64,000 nucleotides of DNA from an uncultured Bacteroides sp. (GTDB lineage: Bacteria > Bacteroidota > Bacteroidia > Bacteroidales > Bacteroidaceae): positions 30,330 through 94,329 of the forward strand of contig USQO01000001.1 of assembly GCA_900556845.1 (NCBI GenBank). Reading direction: 5' to 3'. A program made the translations under genes and the position numbers. Under the pieces are notes generated by a model. That model was not told the origin of the DNA. It did not search any database and saw nothing but the letters and a program-made list of their open reading frames with translations. Positions 39,166 to 47,821 of this stretch are shown one piece after another. The first letter of the stretch is position 1. Each line of letters starts with the position of its first letter.

Positions 39166-40233
39166 TTACTCATCCGGGCAATATTCCTGCAATGGAAGTT
39201 CACCATTCATAGCTCCCAATGCATTCATGGCCAATGCCCCCATTTCATCTTCACCCGGAATCACTACAAAATGAGCCAGATGCTCTACCCAGTTTCTCAA
39301 TAATCCTACACAATAATCACTATGTGCTATTCCTCCTGTTACAAGAATAGCATCCGTATGACCATGCAAGGCTACATGCATAGCTCCCACCTGCTTGGCC
39401 ACCGTATACATCATACTCTCCAGCACCAGTTTATGCTTCTTCTCACCAGCATGCGCCCAGCGCACAATCGTCGGAACATCTGTCGTACCCAAATGAGCCA
39501 TCAGTCCCCCTTTTCCATTCAGCATCTTCCGAATTTCCATATAAGAATATTTGCCGCTAAAACAAAGGTCTACCAACTGCCGGGCAGGTATTGTTCCTGC
39601 ACGCTCCGGACTAAACGGTCCCTCACCATTCAAGGCATTATTCACATCAATTACACGTCCATAATGATGAGCACTTACAGAGATACCACCTCCCAAATGA
39701 ACAACAATAATATTCAAGTCCTCATAACGTTTTTGTATGCGCGCAGCATAACGCCGGGACACAGCACGGCTGTTCAAGGCATGAAATATAGAGATACGTG
39801 GAATCTCAGGAATTCCTGTCAATCTGGCCACATCCTGTAACTCATCCGTAACTACAGGGTCCGCAATAAACGAAGGGCAACCAATACGCTGAGCTATATC
39901 ATCCGCAATTAAAGCTGCCAAATTCGACACATGCTCCATACTTGCATTCCATAAGTCGGATTTGATTCGTTCCGTTATCCGATAAACCCCTCCCGGAGTT
40001 GGCTTCAGTAACCCTCCACGTGCTATTATCACATCAAAATCAAGCGGAATATTCTCTTTTTGTAAGGTACTATAGACATGCTGCTTACGATACTCCAATT
40101 GCTCGTTCACACGAGAGAACTGTGCCAGTTCAGCCAACGGATGATATACACTTTCTGCCCAAACAGGATTCATACCATCATATAAAGCCAACTTAGTTGA
40201 AGTAGACCCAGGATTGATTACAAATATTTTCAT
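39166..40233 (-). CDS. buk: Butyrate kinase (acetate/branched-chain acyl kinase family)
   Basis: Converts acyl phosphate and ADP to acid and ATP. The N-terminal phosphate loop is FVINPGSTSTKLALYDG, followed by VARGGLLKPTPGGVY, HALNSRAVSRRYA and the signature VVHLGGGISVSAHHYGRVIDVNNALNGEGPF (read in parts), ending with the ATP-site VTGGIAHSDYCV. At 355 residues it matches Buk (longer family members such as AckA differ in N-terminal pattern). The start at 40233 (MKIFVINPG) is preferred over one three codons upstream. It follows ptb by 16 bp. In Bacteroides such pairs are usually linked to isobutyrate/branched-chain fatty acid or butyrate formation. Confidence 0.9.
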   Translation of the reverse strand: MKIFVINPGSTSTKLALYDGMNPVWAESVYHPLAELAQFSRVNEQLEYRKQHVYSTLQKENIPLDFDVIIARGGLLKPTPGGVYRITERIKSDLWNASMEHVSNLAALIADDIAQRIGCPSFIADPVVTDELQDVARLTGIPEIPRISIFHALNSRAVSRRYAARIQKRYEDLNIIVVHLGGGISVSAHHYGRVIDVNNALNGEGPFSPERAGTIPARQLVDLCFSGKYSYMEIRKMLNGKGGLMAHLGTTDVPTIVRWAHAGEKKHKLVLESMMYTVAKQVGAMHVALHGHTDAILVTGGIAHSDYCVGLLRNWVEHLAHFVVIPGEDEMGALAMNALGAMNGELPLQEYCPDE

Positions 40234-40249
40234 ACTATTCATTTAAAAG

Positions 40250-41161
40250 TTAACCACCAGCCAGACAAGCCAGTGCAAGACTATAATATTTAGAATTACC
40301 GGAATCGCTTCTAGAAGGTACTACTACCGGTGCTATTGTCCCCGTAAGCATTCCGGCCATATTGGCATCACCAAAAAGAGACAATGTTTTATAAAATGTA
40401 TTCCCAGATTCGATATTCGGGAAAATCAGCAAATCAGCATTTCCAATAACAGGAGATGACAATCCTTTAATATCTCCACTATGCGCATCACAAGCAGTCT
40501 TGGCATCCATAGGGCCATCCATAAACACGGTACCAAAAAGCCCCTTTCCTGCTTCCTCCTTAAGTGATACATAACTCAATGTATGCGGAAATTTTTCATT
40601 GACCTTCTCACTACAATGTATTAGCGCAATACGTGGCTCATGCCGTCCAAATCTACGGCATATCTCCACATCATTCTTTATCATCGCCCGATACTGCTCT
40701 AACGTAGGACGGGGAATTACAGCTGCATCCGAAAAAAACAACAATTTATTATACAAGGGAATCTGAGCTACAGCCAAATGACTCAAGACACCTCCAGAAG
40801 GAAGAAGTCCCTTTTCCTTATTCAAAACAGCTCTCAATAAATTATCCGTATTAATAAGACCTTTCATCAGGATGTCAGCTTCCCCAGTGCGTACCAAATC
40901 AACAGCCAGTACTGCCGCTGCATCAGGGGTAGCAGCCTCATAAACCTTTACATAATCCGGCGAAGCCATGTGTATATGCCATGCCACATCATAGTGCGGT
41001 GCATCTGTTACCAATAAAAATTCAGCTATTTCTTCTCGCAAGGCACGAATAATAACATATTCCGTATGAGGGTCATTCGGACAAACCACAGCTACTCTTC
41101 TACGTATAGGTCGGCTACGTAAATGTTGCGTAAGCTGCGTAAAATTTCTGATTGTGTCCAT
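40250..41161 (-). CDS. ptb: Phosphate butyryltransferase
   Basis: Transfers the acyl group from acyl-CoA to phosphate for the adjacent kinase. The 303-residue protein has the phosphotransacylase fold: VAVVCPNDPHTEYVIIRALRE near the N-terminus, DILMKGLINTDNLLRAVLNKEKGL, GVLSHLAVAQIP and DAVTDGPMDAK-like VFMDGPMDAKTACDAH (substrate loops), then LIFPNIESGNTFYKTLSLFG. Paired with buk it would generate ATP by substrate-level phosphorylation from butyryl-, isobutyryl- or other short acyl-CoA. It is divergent from the C26/M19 fusion gene. Confidence 0.92.
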   Translation of the reverse strand: MDTIRNFTQLTQHLRSRPIRRRVAVVCPNDPHTEYVIIRALREEIAEFLLVTDAPHYDVAWHIHMASPDYVKVYEAATPDAAAVLAVDLVRTGEADILMKGLINTDNLLRAVLNKEKGLLPSGGVLSHLAVAQIPLYNKLLFFSDAAVIPRPTLEQYRAMIKNDVEICRRFGRHEPRIALIHCSEKVNEKFPHTLSYVSLKEEAGKGLFGTVFMDGPMDAKTACDAHSGDIKGLSSPVIGNADLLIFPNIESGNTFYKTLSLFGDANMAGMLTGTIAPVVVPSRSDSGNSKYYSLALACLAGG

Positions 41162-41208
41162 ATGCTTAGATTTTTGACAAATATGGAAAATAAATCTGGA
41201 TTTATCTC

Positions 41209-41216
41209 TATATTTG
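41209..41216 (+). promoter_or_regulatory. Candidate -7 element of the C26/M19 gene
   Basis: TATATTTG fits the Bacteroidetes -7 consensus and lies 26 bases before the ATG at 41243. A weaker CATATTTG-like sequence on the minus strand at 41177-41184 may serve ptb. Confidence 0.5.
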
Positions 41217-41242
41217 CTTGGTTTCTAATAATATTTTAACGT

Positions 41243-43006
41243 ATGAATAATTCTTATAACTATGATATAAATGCATCCTACAATGCACTGCACAAATCAT
41301 TTCCCAACTACAAATCACAGCCGGTTATCGGTATAACAGCCAACTACTCGGATGGTGTCTGCTCACTGGCGCCAGGTTATTACCAATCTATCTTGAAAGC
41401 TGGAGGAACGCCTTTTATCATCCCGCCTTTCGAAGACACTCAAGCATTGCTTACCGTTCTCAATCACGTAGACGGTATCCTATTAAGTGGAGGCGCTGAT
41501 ATTAATCCCTTATTCCTTAACGAAGACCCTATACAAGAGCTACACGGCATCAACCCATATCGCGACCGTCAGGAGTTGCTTCTTGTCAAACTGGCCGCCA
41601 ACCGGCAAATCCCCTTGTTAGGAATCTGCCGTGGCATTCAAATTATGAATGCCGCTTTAGGAGGGACTTTATACCAAGATATTTATTCACAACATTCTTC
41701 TAAGTGTATAAAACACAGCCAGGATTTAGAACGCTCTTTTGCTTCACACAAAATAGGATTAACAGCAGGTTCGCTATTGGAGAAATTGTTTCACACCACA
41801 TCCTTACCTGTTAATTCCTTCCACCATCAGGCCATCAAAGAACCGGCTCCAGGTTTTAGCGTAAGTGCCCGCTCGGCCGATGGCATTATCGAAGCTATCG
41901 AAAGCAGTGAATATAAATCCATGCTTGGTGTACAATGGCATCCCGAGTGCTTCACGTTGGCAGACAATCCTGCCATGATGCCTCTCTTCGACTGGCTCAT
42001 ACAGGAAGCGGCCTCTTTTCAGGCAGCTAAACGACTCCACCAGCGCATTCTCACACTGGATTCCCACTGCGACACCCCCATGTTCTTCAGCCAGCAGATA
42101 AACTTTGCCAGCCGAGACCCACGCATAAAAGTAGATTTGCATAAAATGACCGAAGGGCATCAGGATGCAACCATCATGGTTGCCTATCTCGAACAAAAAG
42201 AGCGTACCGACGAAGCTTTGTTGGCAGCTACAGCAAAAGCAGACCGAATACTGAATCAAATCGAGGAAATGGTTGCCGCCAACTGTACCACAATGGACAT
42301 TGCTTATACCCCCGCCGACCTTTACAAATTAAAACATCAAGGGAAAAAGGCAATTATGCTAGGCATTGAAAACGGATATGCCATCGGCAAAGACATACGT
42401 AATGTAGCTCGGTTCCGTAAACGGGGAGTTGTATACATGACCTTATGCCATAACGGGAATAATGACATCTGTGGTTCCGCTCGCTATAACGACCAAAATC
42501 TGGGAGTAAGTCCTTTCGGCGAACAGGTAATTCAAGAGATGAACCGTACCGGTATGCTTGTAGATATTTCTCATGCTGGCGAAAACAGCTTTTACGATGC
42601 ACTGGCTATCAGTCGCCAACCTATAGTAGCCTCACATTCCTCATGCCGTGCTTTATGTAATCACCCGCGAAACCTTACCGACGAACAGCTAAAAGCATTG
42701 GCCGATAAAGGTGGCGTTGCACAAGTATGTCTCTATAGCGGTTTCTTGCGTGCAGACGGACAGGCTACTATTCTTGATGCCATCGAACATTTAAACCATA
42801 TGGTCAATATTATGGGTATAGAACATGTAGGCATTGGAACCGACTTCGATGGTGATGGAGGTATTATTGGCTGCGATTCTTCATCCGAACTTATTAATCT
42901 TACCCGCCGCTTGCTCAAAGAACGTTACAGTGAAGAGGATATACGCCTGATTTGGGGTGAAAATTTTCTTCGTGTTATGACAGAAATACAAAATAGAGCT
43001 TTATAA
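41243..43006 (+). CDS. Fused gamma-glutamyl hydrolase (C26) and dipeptidase (M19)
   Basis: A 587-residue two-domain peptidase without a signal peptide. Residues ~26-255 are a class I glutamine amidotransferase-like C26 domain (PuuD/gamma-glutamyl-GABA hydrolase type) with the nucleophile Cys129 in LLGICRGIQIMN and the His233-x-Glu235 pair in GVQWHPECF. Residues ~268-587 are a renal dipeptidase-like M19 domain, with the metal ligands His275 and Asp277 in TLDSHCDTPMFF and later GIGTDFDGDGG. A plausible role is stepwise breakdown of gamma-glutamyl peptides: cleavage of the gamma bond followed by hydrolysis of the dipeptide. It is divergent from ptb, with a terminator after it. Confidence 0.88.
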   Translation: MNNSYNYDINASYNALHKSFPNYKSQPVIGITANYSDGVCSLAPGYYQSILKAGGTPFIIPPFEDTQALLTVLNHVDGILLSGGADINPLFLNEDPIQELHGINPYRDRQELLLVKLAANRQIPLLGICRGIQIMNAALGGTLYQDIYSQHSSKCIKHSQDLERSFASHKIGLTAGSLLEKLFHTTSLPVNSFHHQAIKEPAPGFSVSARSADGIIEAIESSEYKSMLGVQWHPECFTLADNPAMMPLFDWLIQEAASFQAAKRLHQRILTLDSHCDTPMFFSQQINFASRDPRIKVDLHKMTEGHQDATIMVAYLEQKERTDEALLAATAKADRILNQIEEMVAANCTTMDIAYTPADLYKLKHQGKKAIMLGIENGYAIGKDIRNVARFRKRGVVYMTLCHNGNNDICGSARYNDQNLGVSPFGEQVIQEMNRTGMLVDISHAGENSFYDALAISRQPIVASHSSCRALCNHPRNLTDEQLKALADKGGVAQVCLYSGFLRADGQATILDAIEHLNHMVNIMGIEHVGIGTDFDGDGGIIGCDSSSELINLTRRLLKERYSEEDIRLIWGENFLRVMTEIQNRAL

Positions 43007-43014
43007 CATTTTAC

Positions 43015-43058
43015 AAAAAAACGTACGAATCGGAGAAAACTCTTCTTCGTACGTTTTT
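43015..43058. terminator. Bidirectional terminator between the C26/M19 gene and the GH2 gene
   Basis: AAAAACGTACGAA (43016-43028, plus flanking A) pairs with TTCGTACGTTTTT (43046-43058). It has A/T runs on both sides and lies between convergent genes. Confidence 0.85.
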
Positions 43059-43078
43059 GCACTACTTATTTACACTTT

Positions 43079-46066
43079 TTACAGTTCAATCTTCAGGTTT
43101 CCAAAAACAGGTGTAACTTCCAATGCTTTACAATAATCCCCCCAAGCTATTTCCGGATAATCCCAACGATTATTCACATATAATATTAATGCTTCTCCTT
43201 GCGGCTTATTCAACCGGCAAGCCACTTCGCTTCCAGCGGAACGAATTGCCAAAGAAGATTCTCCAACTCCATCCTGTAGCATATAGTAAAGAATATTCTC
43301 CTTCATCGCTTTAGCGGCATTCGTCAATGGAGCTTTAGAAACCGCCCCAGCATCAGCAAAATAATAATAATTGTATGTATCCAAAGCCCAAGGCTGTTTT
43401 GGTTCTTCACCATAGGCTACCTGCCTTAAGTTATAAAGTGCAACTTTACCCACATTTCCTGACATGCTTTCTGCAGGATAACAACTCCAATAACCAGTAC
43501 GTTTCCATGACAATGTTTGTAATGCATCCGATAAATGGAATTTCAAACCTGCTTCCCGCAGCCAGCCATTAGGTTCGCCTGTTGTTTTATATGAAAAATA
43601 CATTTCTCCTTTAGGAGTAATTCGAACCTCCACTTCAAATTCAGGTGATATGGAAACAGACGCAGCCTTAACATACTCCCCGCATATGGTAACATAAACA
43701 TTCTCACCACGCTGCTGATAATTAAAGTTTTTCAACTTCCAGTCCGAATCTGCCACAATATAGTTGGGGGCTTTTTCACGAACCTCAGGCCCTGTTTTGT
43801 GACTTACATTCAAATCCAAGTTCAAAAACGGTCCACGCTCTATCACGACTTTACCACGAGAAACAGCTTTCTCTATCAATCCATTCTGTTTATTAAATGG
43901 TATAGTAAAGTGTGTACCATATACAACTAATCGGTTTTCATCTTCCTTTATCTTCAATGGAGTAGCTGTTGAATTTACTTTAGTCCAAGTCGAATCTGAA
44001 ACCCGGCCTAAAGTAATACACTCCTTATCGATCAGTTCATTGGTTTGAGTTAAAAACTCTACTAAGATTTCATCACCAGAGTTCCAATTATGCGAAGGCA
44101 AAGAAAGTATTCCTTTTTTATGGGGTTCTACTGAAGGGGAATCTATCATTTGCTGCTTTCCATTTACAGTCAGACGTACCCGAATTTCATTCAAGTTAGT
44201 ATGGTCAAAACGATTATAAACAACCAAAGAAAGTGGTAACCCCGAAGTAAAATCATTTACTTGCGTCTGTTCTAGACGTACTGGAGAATAAGCTTTTTTA
44301 GTGCCCCAGAACTCTGGTTTTTCACGTCTCCACACATCAACAATACCCCATTCTCCATAGCCAACACAATTTCCACGAAAACCTTCAGGCTTAGCTGTAT
44401 GCGCAAATTCTATCCAATATGGTGAACCTTTCTTAGGGACAGGAAGCATAAAAGTCTCATCAATATATCCCCAAATAGCACCACCTAATCCACCATTTGA
44501 GGCAAAAAGCTTACTCCACATTTTATCCAAAGATATTCCCCAAAATTCACGGATATTCGGATCATCCTGTAATGTAGAATAAGTGTAGCAAGGCACATGA
44601 GCCCACTCATCAAACAAAGCAGGCTTATCTTTATGCTCAAAACCAAAAGTCTGGGTACCCAATTGATGCAAATTACCATCACAACCAGGATAATGCATAC
44701 TTACAATATCATACACTTGTTTACCCTCTGGTACATAACCTGGATAGCTAAATACAGCAGGGCGGGTACGGTCTGTCAGTTTTACCCAATCGTATGATTT
44801 CTGAAAGTTTATTCCATATTGAGACTCATTGCCTACCGACCAAAACAAGATGGAAGAATGCGAGCGGAAAGAATGCACCATTTCCTGCAACTGATTTAAA
44901 TAACGTTCCGTAAAAGCAGAATCATTTTGAGAAGCAGCCGGAGCGTAATTTTTCTGACGATGCGTATTAACAAAACAAATTGCAGTTTCACATTCAACAT
45001 ATAAGCCAACCCGGTCACAATAGTTCAGAAAACGTTCCGTTGGTGGATAATGCGAGGTACGAACAAAATTCATATTTGCCTGTTTAAAAAGAACTGCATC
45101 CAAACTATCCAGTTCGGCTGTAGTAGTACGTCCTAACGTTGGATGCATATCATGACGGCAAGCCCCACGCAGTTTTACAGGTTTTCCGTTTACCAACATT
45201 TCCTTACCTCTAATCTCAACTTTACGGAATCCTATTTCACGACTGAAGCTATAATCATCCTTACCATCAACATACACTTCAATACGATATAAATTGGGAT
45301 GTTCCGCATCCCATAATTGAGGTTTAGAAATTTGAAAACGATTTTCACCTGTACCAGCATTCATCGACTGCCTTGCATTTGTCAAATGCACTTCTTTTCC
45401 TTGAGGATCGAACAACTTAAATTGAATATCCGCAGAACGAGTCAGTTTATATCCTATCCGTAATTCACCATTTTGAAATAGAGAATCGGGTTGTGCCTCT
45501 ACAAAAAAGTTTTCCAAATGCGTCTCTGGAAGTGCATATAACACAACATCCCGCAATATACCACCAATTGGATGGTGAGCATAACCAGAAGCATAAGAAA
45601 TGTCATCTATCCTGTCAGTAACCTCCAGACGAATTTCATTCTTTTTCCCAGTTTTCACAAGCGACGTAATATCAGATTCCCAGCGTGTAAAACCTCCGAA
45701 ATGTTCCGTAACAAGCTGATTATTCACCCAAAGACGAGCATAAGAATAAACTCCATCAAAACGCAAAATCACACGTTTGCCTTGAAAATCTGCAGGAACA
45801 GTAACAAATTTACGATAAGTAACAGGTTTATCATGCTCAATAGCATATCCTTGCATCGCTAGTTCCCCAGGAACAGCCACTTTCTCCCATTTAGACTTAT
45901 TGTCAAAACGAAAATCCCAGGTTCCATTCAACAAAATACACTCGTCTTTTATTCCGCTAACTTCTTGTGGAAGCGTACGTTCAATAACTTCAGCATATGA
46001 TACTCCGCAAGAAAAGCAAGTCACAAAAGCTGAAGCAAATACCCACTTTTTCAAATCTATAATCAT
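43079..46066 (-). CDS. GH2 beta-galactosidase-like glycoside hydrolase (secreted)
   Basis: A 995-residue protein with a signal peptide ending about GVSYA. The jelly-roll sugar-binding domain (residues ~45-185) includes NGTWDFRFDN and HPIGGILRDVVLYA. The immunoglobulin-like domain follows, then the barrel with RTSHYPPTERFL, the acid/base Glu414 in FWSVGNESQYG and the nucleophile Glu487 in PALFDEWAH. C-terminal Ig-like and Bgal_small-like domains complete a LacZ-type five-domain layout. Specificity (galactose, glucose, glucuronic acid or other) cannot be fixed by eye. It is the last gene of the corrinoid methyltransferase operon, 58 bp after the MT II-like gene, placing a periplasmic glycosidase in the same transcript as the methyltransfer proteins. 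Confidence 0.9.
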   Translation of the reverse strand: MIIDLKKWVFASAFVTCFSCGVSYAEVIERTLPQEVSGIKDECILLNGTWDFRFDNKSKWEKVAVPGELAMQGYAIEHDKPVTYRKFVTVPADFQGKRVILRFDGVYSYARLWVNNQLVTEHFGGFTRWESDITSLVKTGKKNEIRLEVTDRIDDISYASGYAHHPIGGILRDVVLYALPETHLENFFVEAQPDSLFQNGELRIGYKLTRSADIQFKLFDPQGKEVHLTNARQSMNAGTGENRFQISKPQLWDAEHPNLYRIEVYVDGKDDYSFSREIGFRKVEIRGKEMLVNGKPVKLRGACRHDMHPTLGRTTTAELDSLDAVLFKQANMNFVRTSHYPPTERFLNYCDRVGLYVECETAICFVNTHRQKNYAPAASQNDSAFTERYLNQLQEMVHSFRSHSSILFWSVGNESQYGINFQKSYDWVKLTDRTRPAVFSYPGYVPEGKQVYDIVSMHYPGCDGNLHQLGTQTFGFEHKDKPALFDEWAHVPCYTYSTLQDDPNIREFWGISLDKMWSKLFASNGGLGGAIWGYIDETFMLPVPKKGSPYWIEFAHTAKPEGFRGNCVGYGEWGIVDVWRREKPEFWGTKKAYSPVRLEQTQVNDFTSGLPLSLVVYNRFDHTNLNEIRVRLTVNGKQQMIDSPSVEPHKKGILSLPSHNWNSGDEILVEFLTQTNELIDKECITLGRVSDSTWTKVNSTATPLKIKEDENRLVVYGTHFTIPFNKQNGLIEKAVSRGKVVIERGPFLNLDLNVSHKTGPEVREKAPNYIVADSDWKLKNFNYQQRGENVYVTICGEYVKAASVSISPEFEVEVRITPKGEMYFSYKTTGEPNGWLREAGLKFHLSDALQTLSWKRTGYWSCYPAESMSGNVGKVALYNLRQVAYGEEPKQPWALDTYNYYYFADAGAVSKAPLTNAAKAMKENILYYMLQDGVGESSLAIRSAGSEVACRLNKPQGEALILYVNNRWDYPEIAWGDYCKALEVTPVFGNLKIEL

Positions 46067-46124
46067 ATAAATACTCTATTGATATTTATAACAATAAAAA
46101 AATTAAAGAACCAATAACACCGTA

Positions 46125-47117
46125 TTAGTTACGATTAAACATTTCCAAAGCTTGATAAAATGCCTGTATATTTTCCTCTGGAACCCCTGGAGGCATATCA
46201 CACCCAGAAGAAAGCACAAAGTTGGAATAAGAAGCCGTTTTATTCAGTAAGTCCAAAGTCTTTTCGTAAACATCAGATGCCTCTGCTTGCTTTAAAACTC
46301 CCACAGGATCCAAATTTCCCATCACCCAAACATCAGATGGACATTGCTGAAGCGTAGCAACCATATCAACGGCATTACCAAAATGAAGTGCCATCGCACC
46401 AGACTGAATCATGGCATTTGTACATTGTCCAGTATTACCACAATTATGCAAAATAACAGCAAAATCTTCGTCTTGCAATTCATCTACTATTCGCTTGACA
46501 AAAGCTGTAGAATAAGTGGAACAATCTTCATCAGATAATAATCCTGCTGCAGGTTCAGCCATAAAGACACCGCTAACCCCAATTTCTTTCAGTCTACGGC
46601 AATATGCCAACAAAAAGGTTGTACATTTCTCCAACAACTGCAAAATCGTATCTGGTTCAATATAAATAGCAACCATAATCTCTGACATATCATAAAGACG
46701 CCCAGCCAAAGAAAATGGTCCAATGCAACCTGACAAAACCGGACGGTCCTGAAAATATGCAACTGCACGCTGGTTCGCTTTCAGATATTCAGGTAAACGT
46801 CCAGCTGTCAAATCCGGCACTTTTAAATTAGATACAGAAGCTTCATCCGCAACCAAACGCTCTATCACATGAGGAACTTCATTCTCCGGGAAATTTATTT
46901 TTGCTCCAAAAGCTTCGGCCTCCACAGTTAAATCCATAATCACTGTACATGCAGCCATGTTATAGCGTTCAACGACTGCCCGAATAGCTTCGAAATGTAT
47001 ATCCCCATCAGTTACAGCATCTATTACACGTTTACCAATATATTCTATACCCGGATGCGTCATAATGGGCATAGCAATCCGCTTTTGTGTACTACCTAAA
47101 TAAGATTTTAAATTCAT
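46125..47117 (-). CDS. UroD-superfamily methylcobamide methyltransferase (MtaA/CmuA-like, MT II candidate)
   Basis: A 330-residue protein of the uroporphyrinogen decarboxylase superfamily that is not HemE: the RPPxWxMRQAGR motif of true UroD is absent. It shows the zinc-thiolate signature of MtaA/MtbA-type methyltransferases, with His224-x-Cys226 in VILHNCGNTG and Cys306 in SSGCDMPPGVP. Such enzymes activate a thiol acceptor (coenzyme M in methanogens) and take the methyl group from a methylated corrinoid protein. The gene lies 20 bp after a corrinoid-protein gene, so here it would demethylate the carrier. In a Bacteroides the acceptor is unlikely to be coenzyme M; homocysteine or another thiol is possible, but that is inference. 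Confidence 0.85.
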   Translation of the reverse strand: MNLKSYLGSTQKRIAMPIMTHPGIEYIGKRVIDAVTDGDIHFEAIRAVVERYNMAACTVIMDLTVEAEAFGAKINFPENEVPHVIERLVADEASVSNLKVPDLTAGRLPEYLKANQRAVAYFQDRPVLSGCIGPFSLAGRLYDMSEIMVAIYIEPDTILQLLEKCTTFLLAYCRRLKEIGVSGVFMAEPAAGLLSDEDCSTYSTAFVKRIVDELQDEDFAVILHNCGNTGQCTNAMIQSGAMALHFGNAVDMVATLQQCPSDVWVMGNLDPVGVLKQAEASDVYEKTLDLLNKTASYSNFVLSSGCDMPPGVPEENIQAFYQALEMFNRN

Positions 47118-47137
47118 ATCTTATACTTTTTTCCCTT

Positions 47138-47803
47138 TTAACATGTCAATTGATTCAAAATCTCTACTAATTCCTGCGGCCCATCAGTATAATAATCAGC
47201 CCCTATCTTTTTAGCAAAATCAGCTGTAACCGGAGCTCCTCCAATAAAAGTTATGACATGAGGAAAATTAGATTTAATAGCTGCATTAATTTGCTCCATA
47301 TTTGTCATCGTTGTAGTCAATAAAGCCGACATTCCAACATAAGCATCAGGATGCTGACGTATTACATCTAAGAAAGTATCCTTTTTGACATCCACCCCTA
47401 AATCAATAACTTCATAACCATTTCCTTCTACCATCATACAAACCAAATTCTTGCCAATATCGTGCAAGTCACCTTCTACGGTTCCAATAATAAATTTGCC
47501 CCGACGTTGCACCGTACCATCATTAAAATAAGGTTTTAAATGTTTCATCGCAGCCCCCATCGCTTTAGCACTCATCAGTACCTGCGGAACAAAAACTTGG
47601 TTGGCCTTAAATTTCACACCAATTCTTTCCATACCCACAATTAACCCTTTAGTCAAAATATCAGAAGGGCTAATATTTTCTTGAAGTGCCTGAAGCGTTA
47701 ATTCTTCTGCACCTGGCATTCCTTTCATTTTAGGTGGAAATGGAGTAGCTTGATTAATTTTACCATATTCCACACACACTGCAATTTGTTCTAATAGTTC
47801 CAT
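47138..47803 (-). CDS. Corrinoid (cobalamin-binding) methyl-carrier protein
   Basis: A 221-residue protein with the MetH/MtaC/MtbC-type modules. Residues ~1-95 form the helical cap (SDILTKGLIVGMERIGVKFKANQVFVPQVLMSA read in parts), and residues ~100-221 the Rossmann-like B12-binding domain. The base-off histidine motif DxHxxG is present as D112-L-H114-D-I-G117 within GTVEGDLHDIGKNLV, followed by the GMSALLTTTM serine/threonine element and FIGGAPVT. These are the residues that accept the cobalamin tail. It is encoded between the symporter (18 bp) and the MT II-like gene (20 bp) and is the methyl carrier of the system. It is far too short to be methionine synthase. Confidence 0.93.
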   Translation of the reverse strand: MELLEQIAVCVEYGKINQATPFPPKMKGMPGAEELTLQALQENISPSDILTKGLIVGMERIGVKFKANQVFVPQVLMSAKAMGAAMKHLKPYFNDGTVQRRGKFIIGTVEGDLHDIGKNLVCMMVEGNGYEVIDLGVDVKKDTFLDVIRQHPDAYVGMSALLTTTMTNMEQINAAIKSNFPHVITFIGGAPVTADFAKKIGADYYTDGPQELVEILNQLTC

Positions 47804-47821
47804 ATAGAAATAGATTTATAT

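Noticed and set aside
47138..47803. Corrinoid protein as a fragment of methionine synthase MetH
   Set aside because: The 221-residue gene has a complete cap plus B12 domain, normal start and stop, and tight operon spacing; no homocysteine or folate domain remains nearby.
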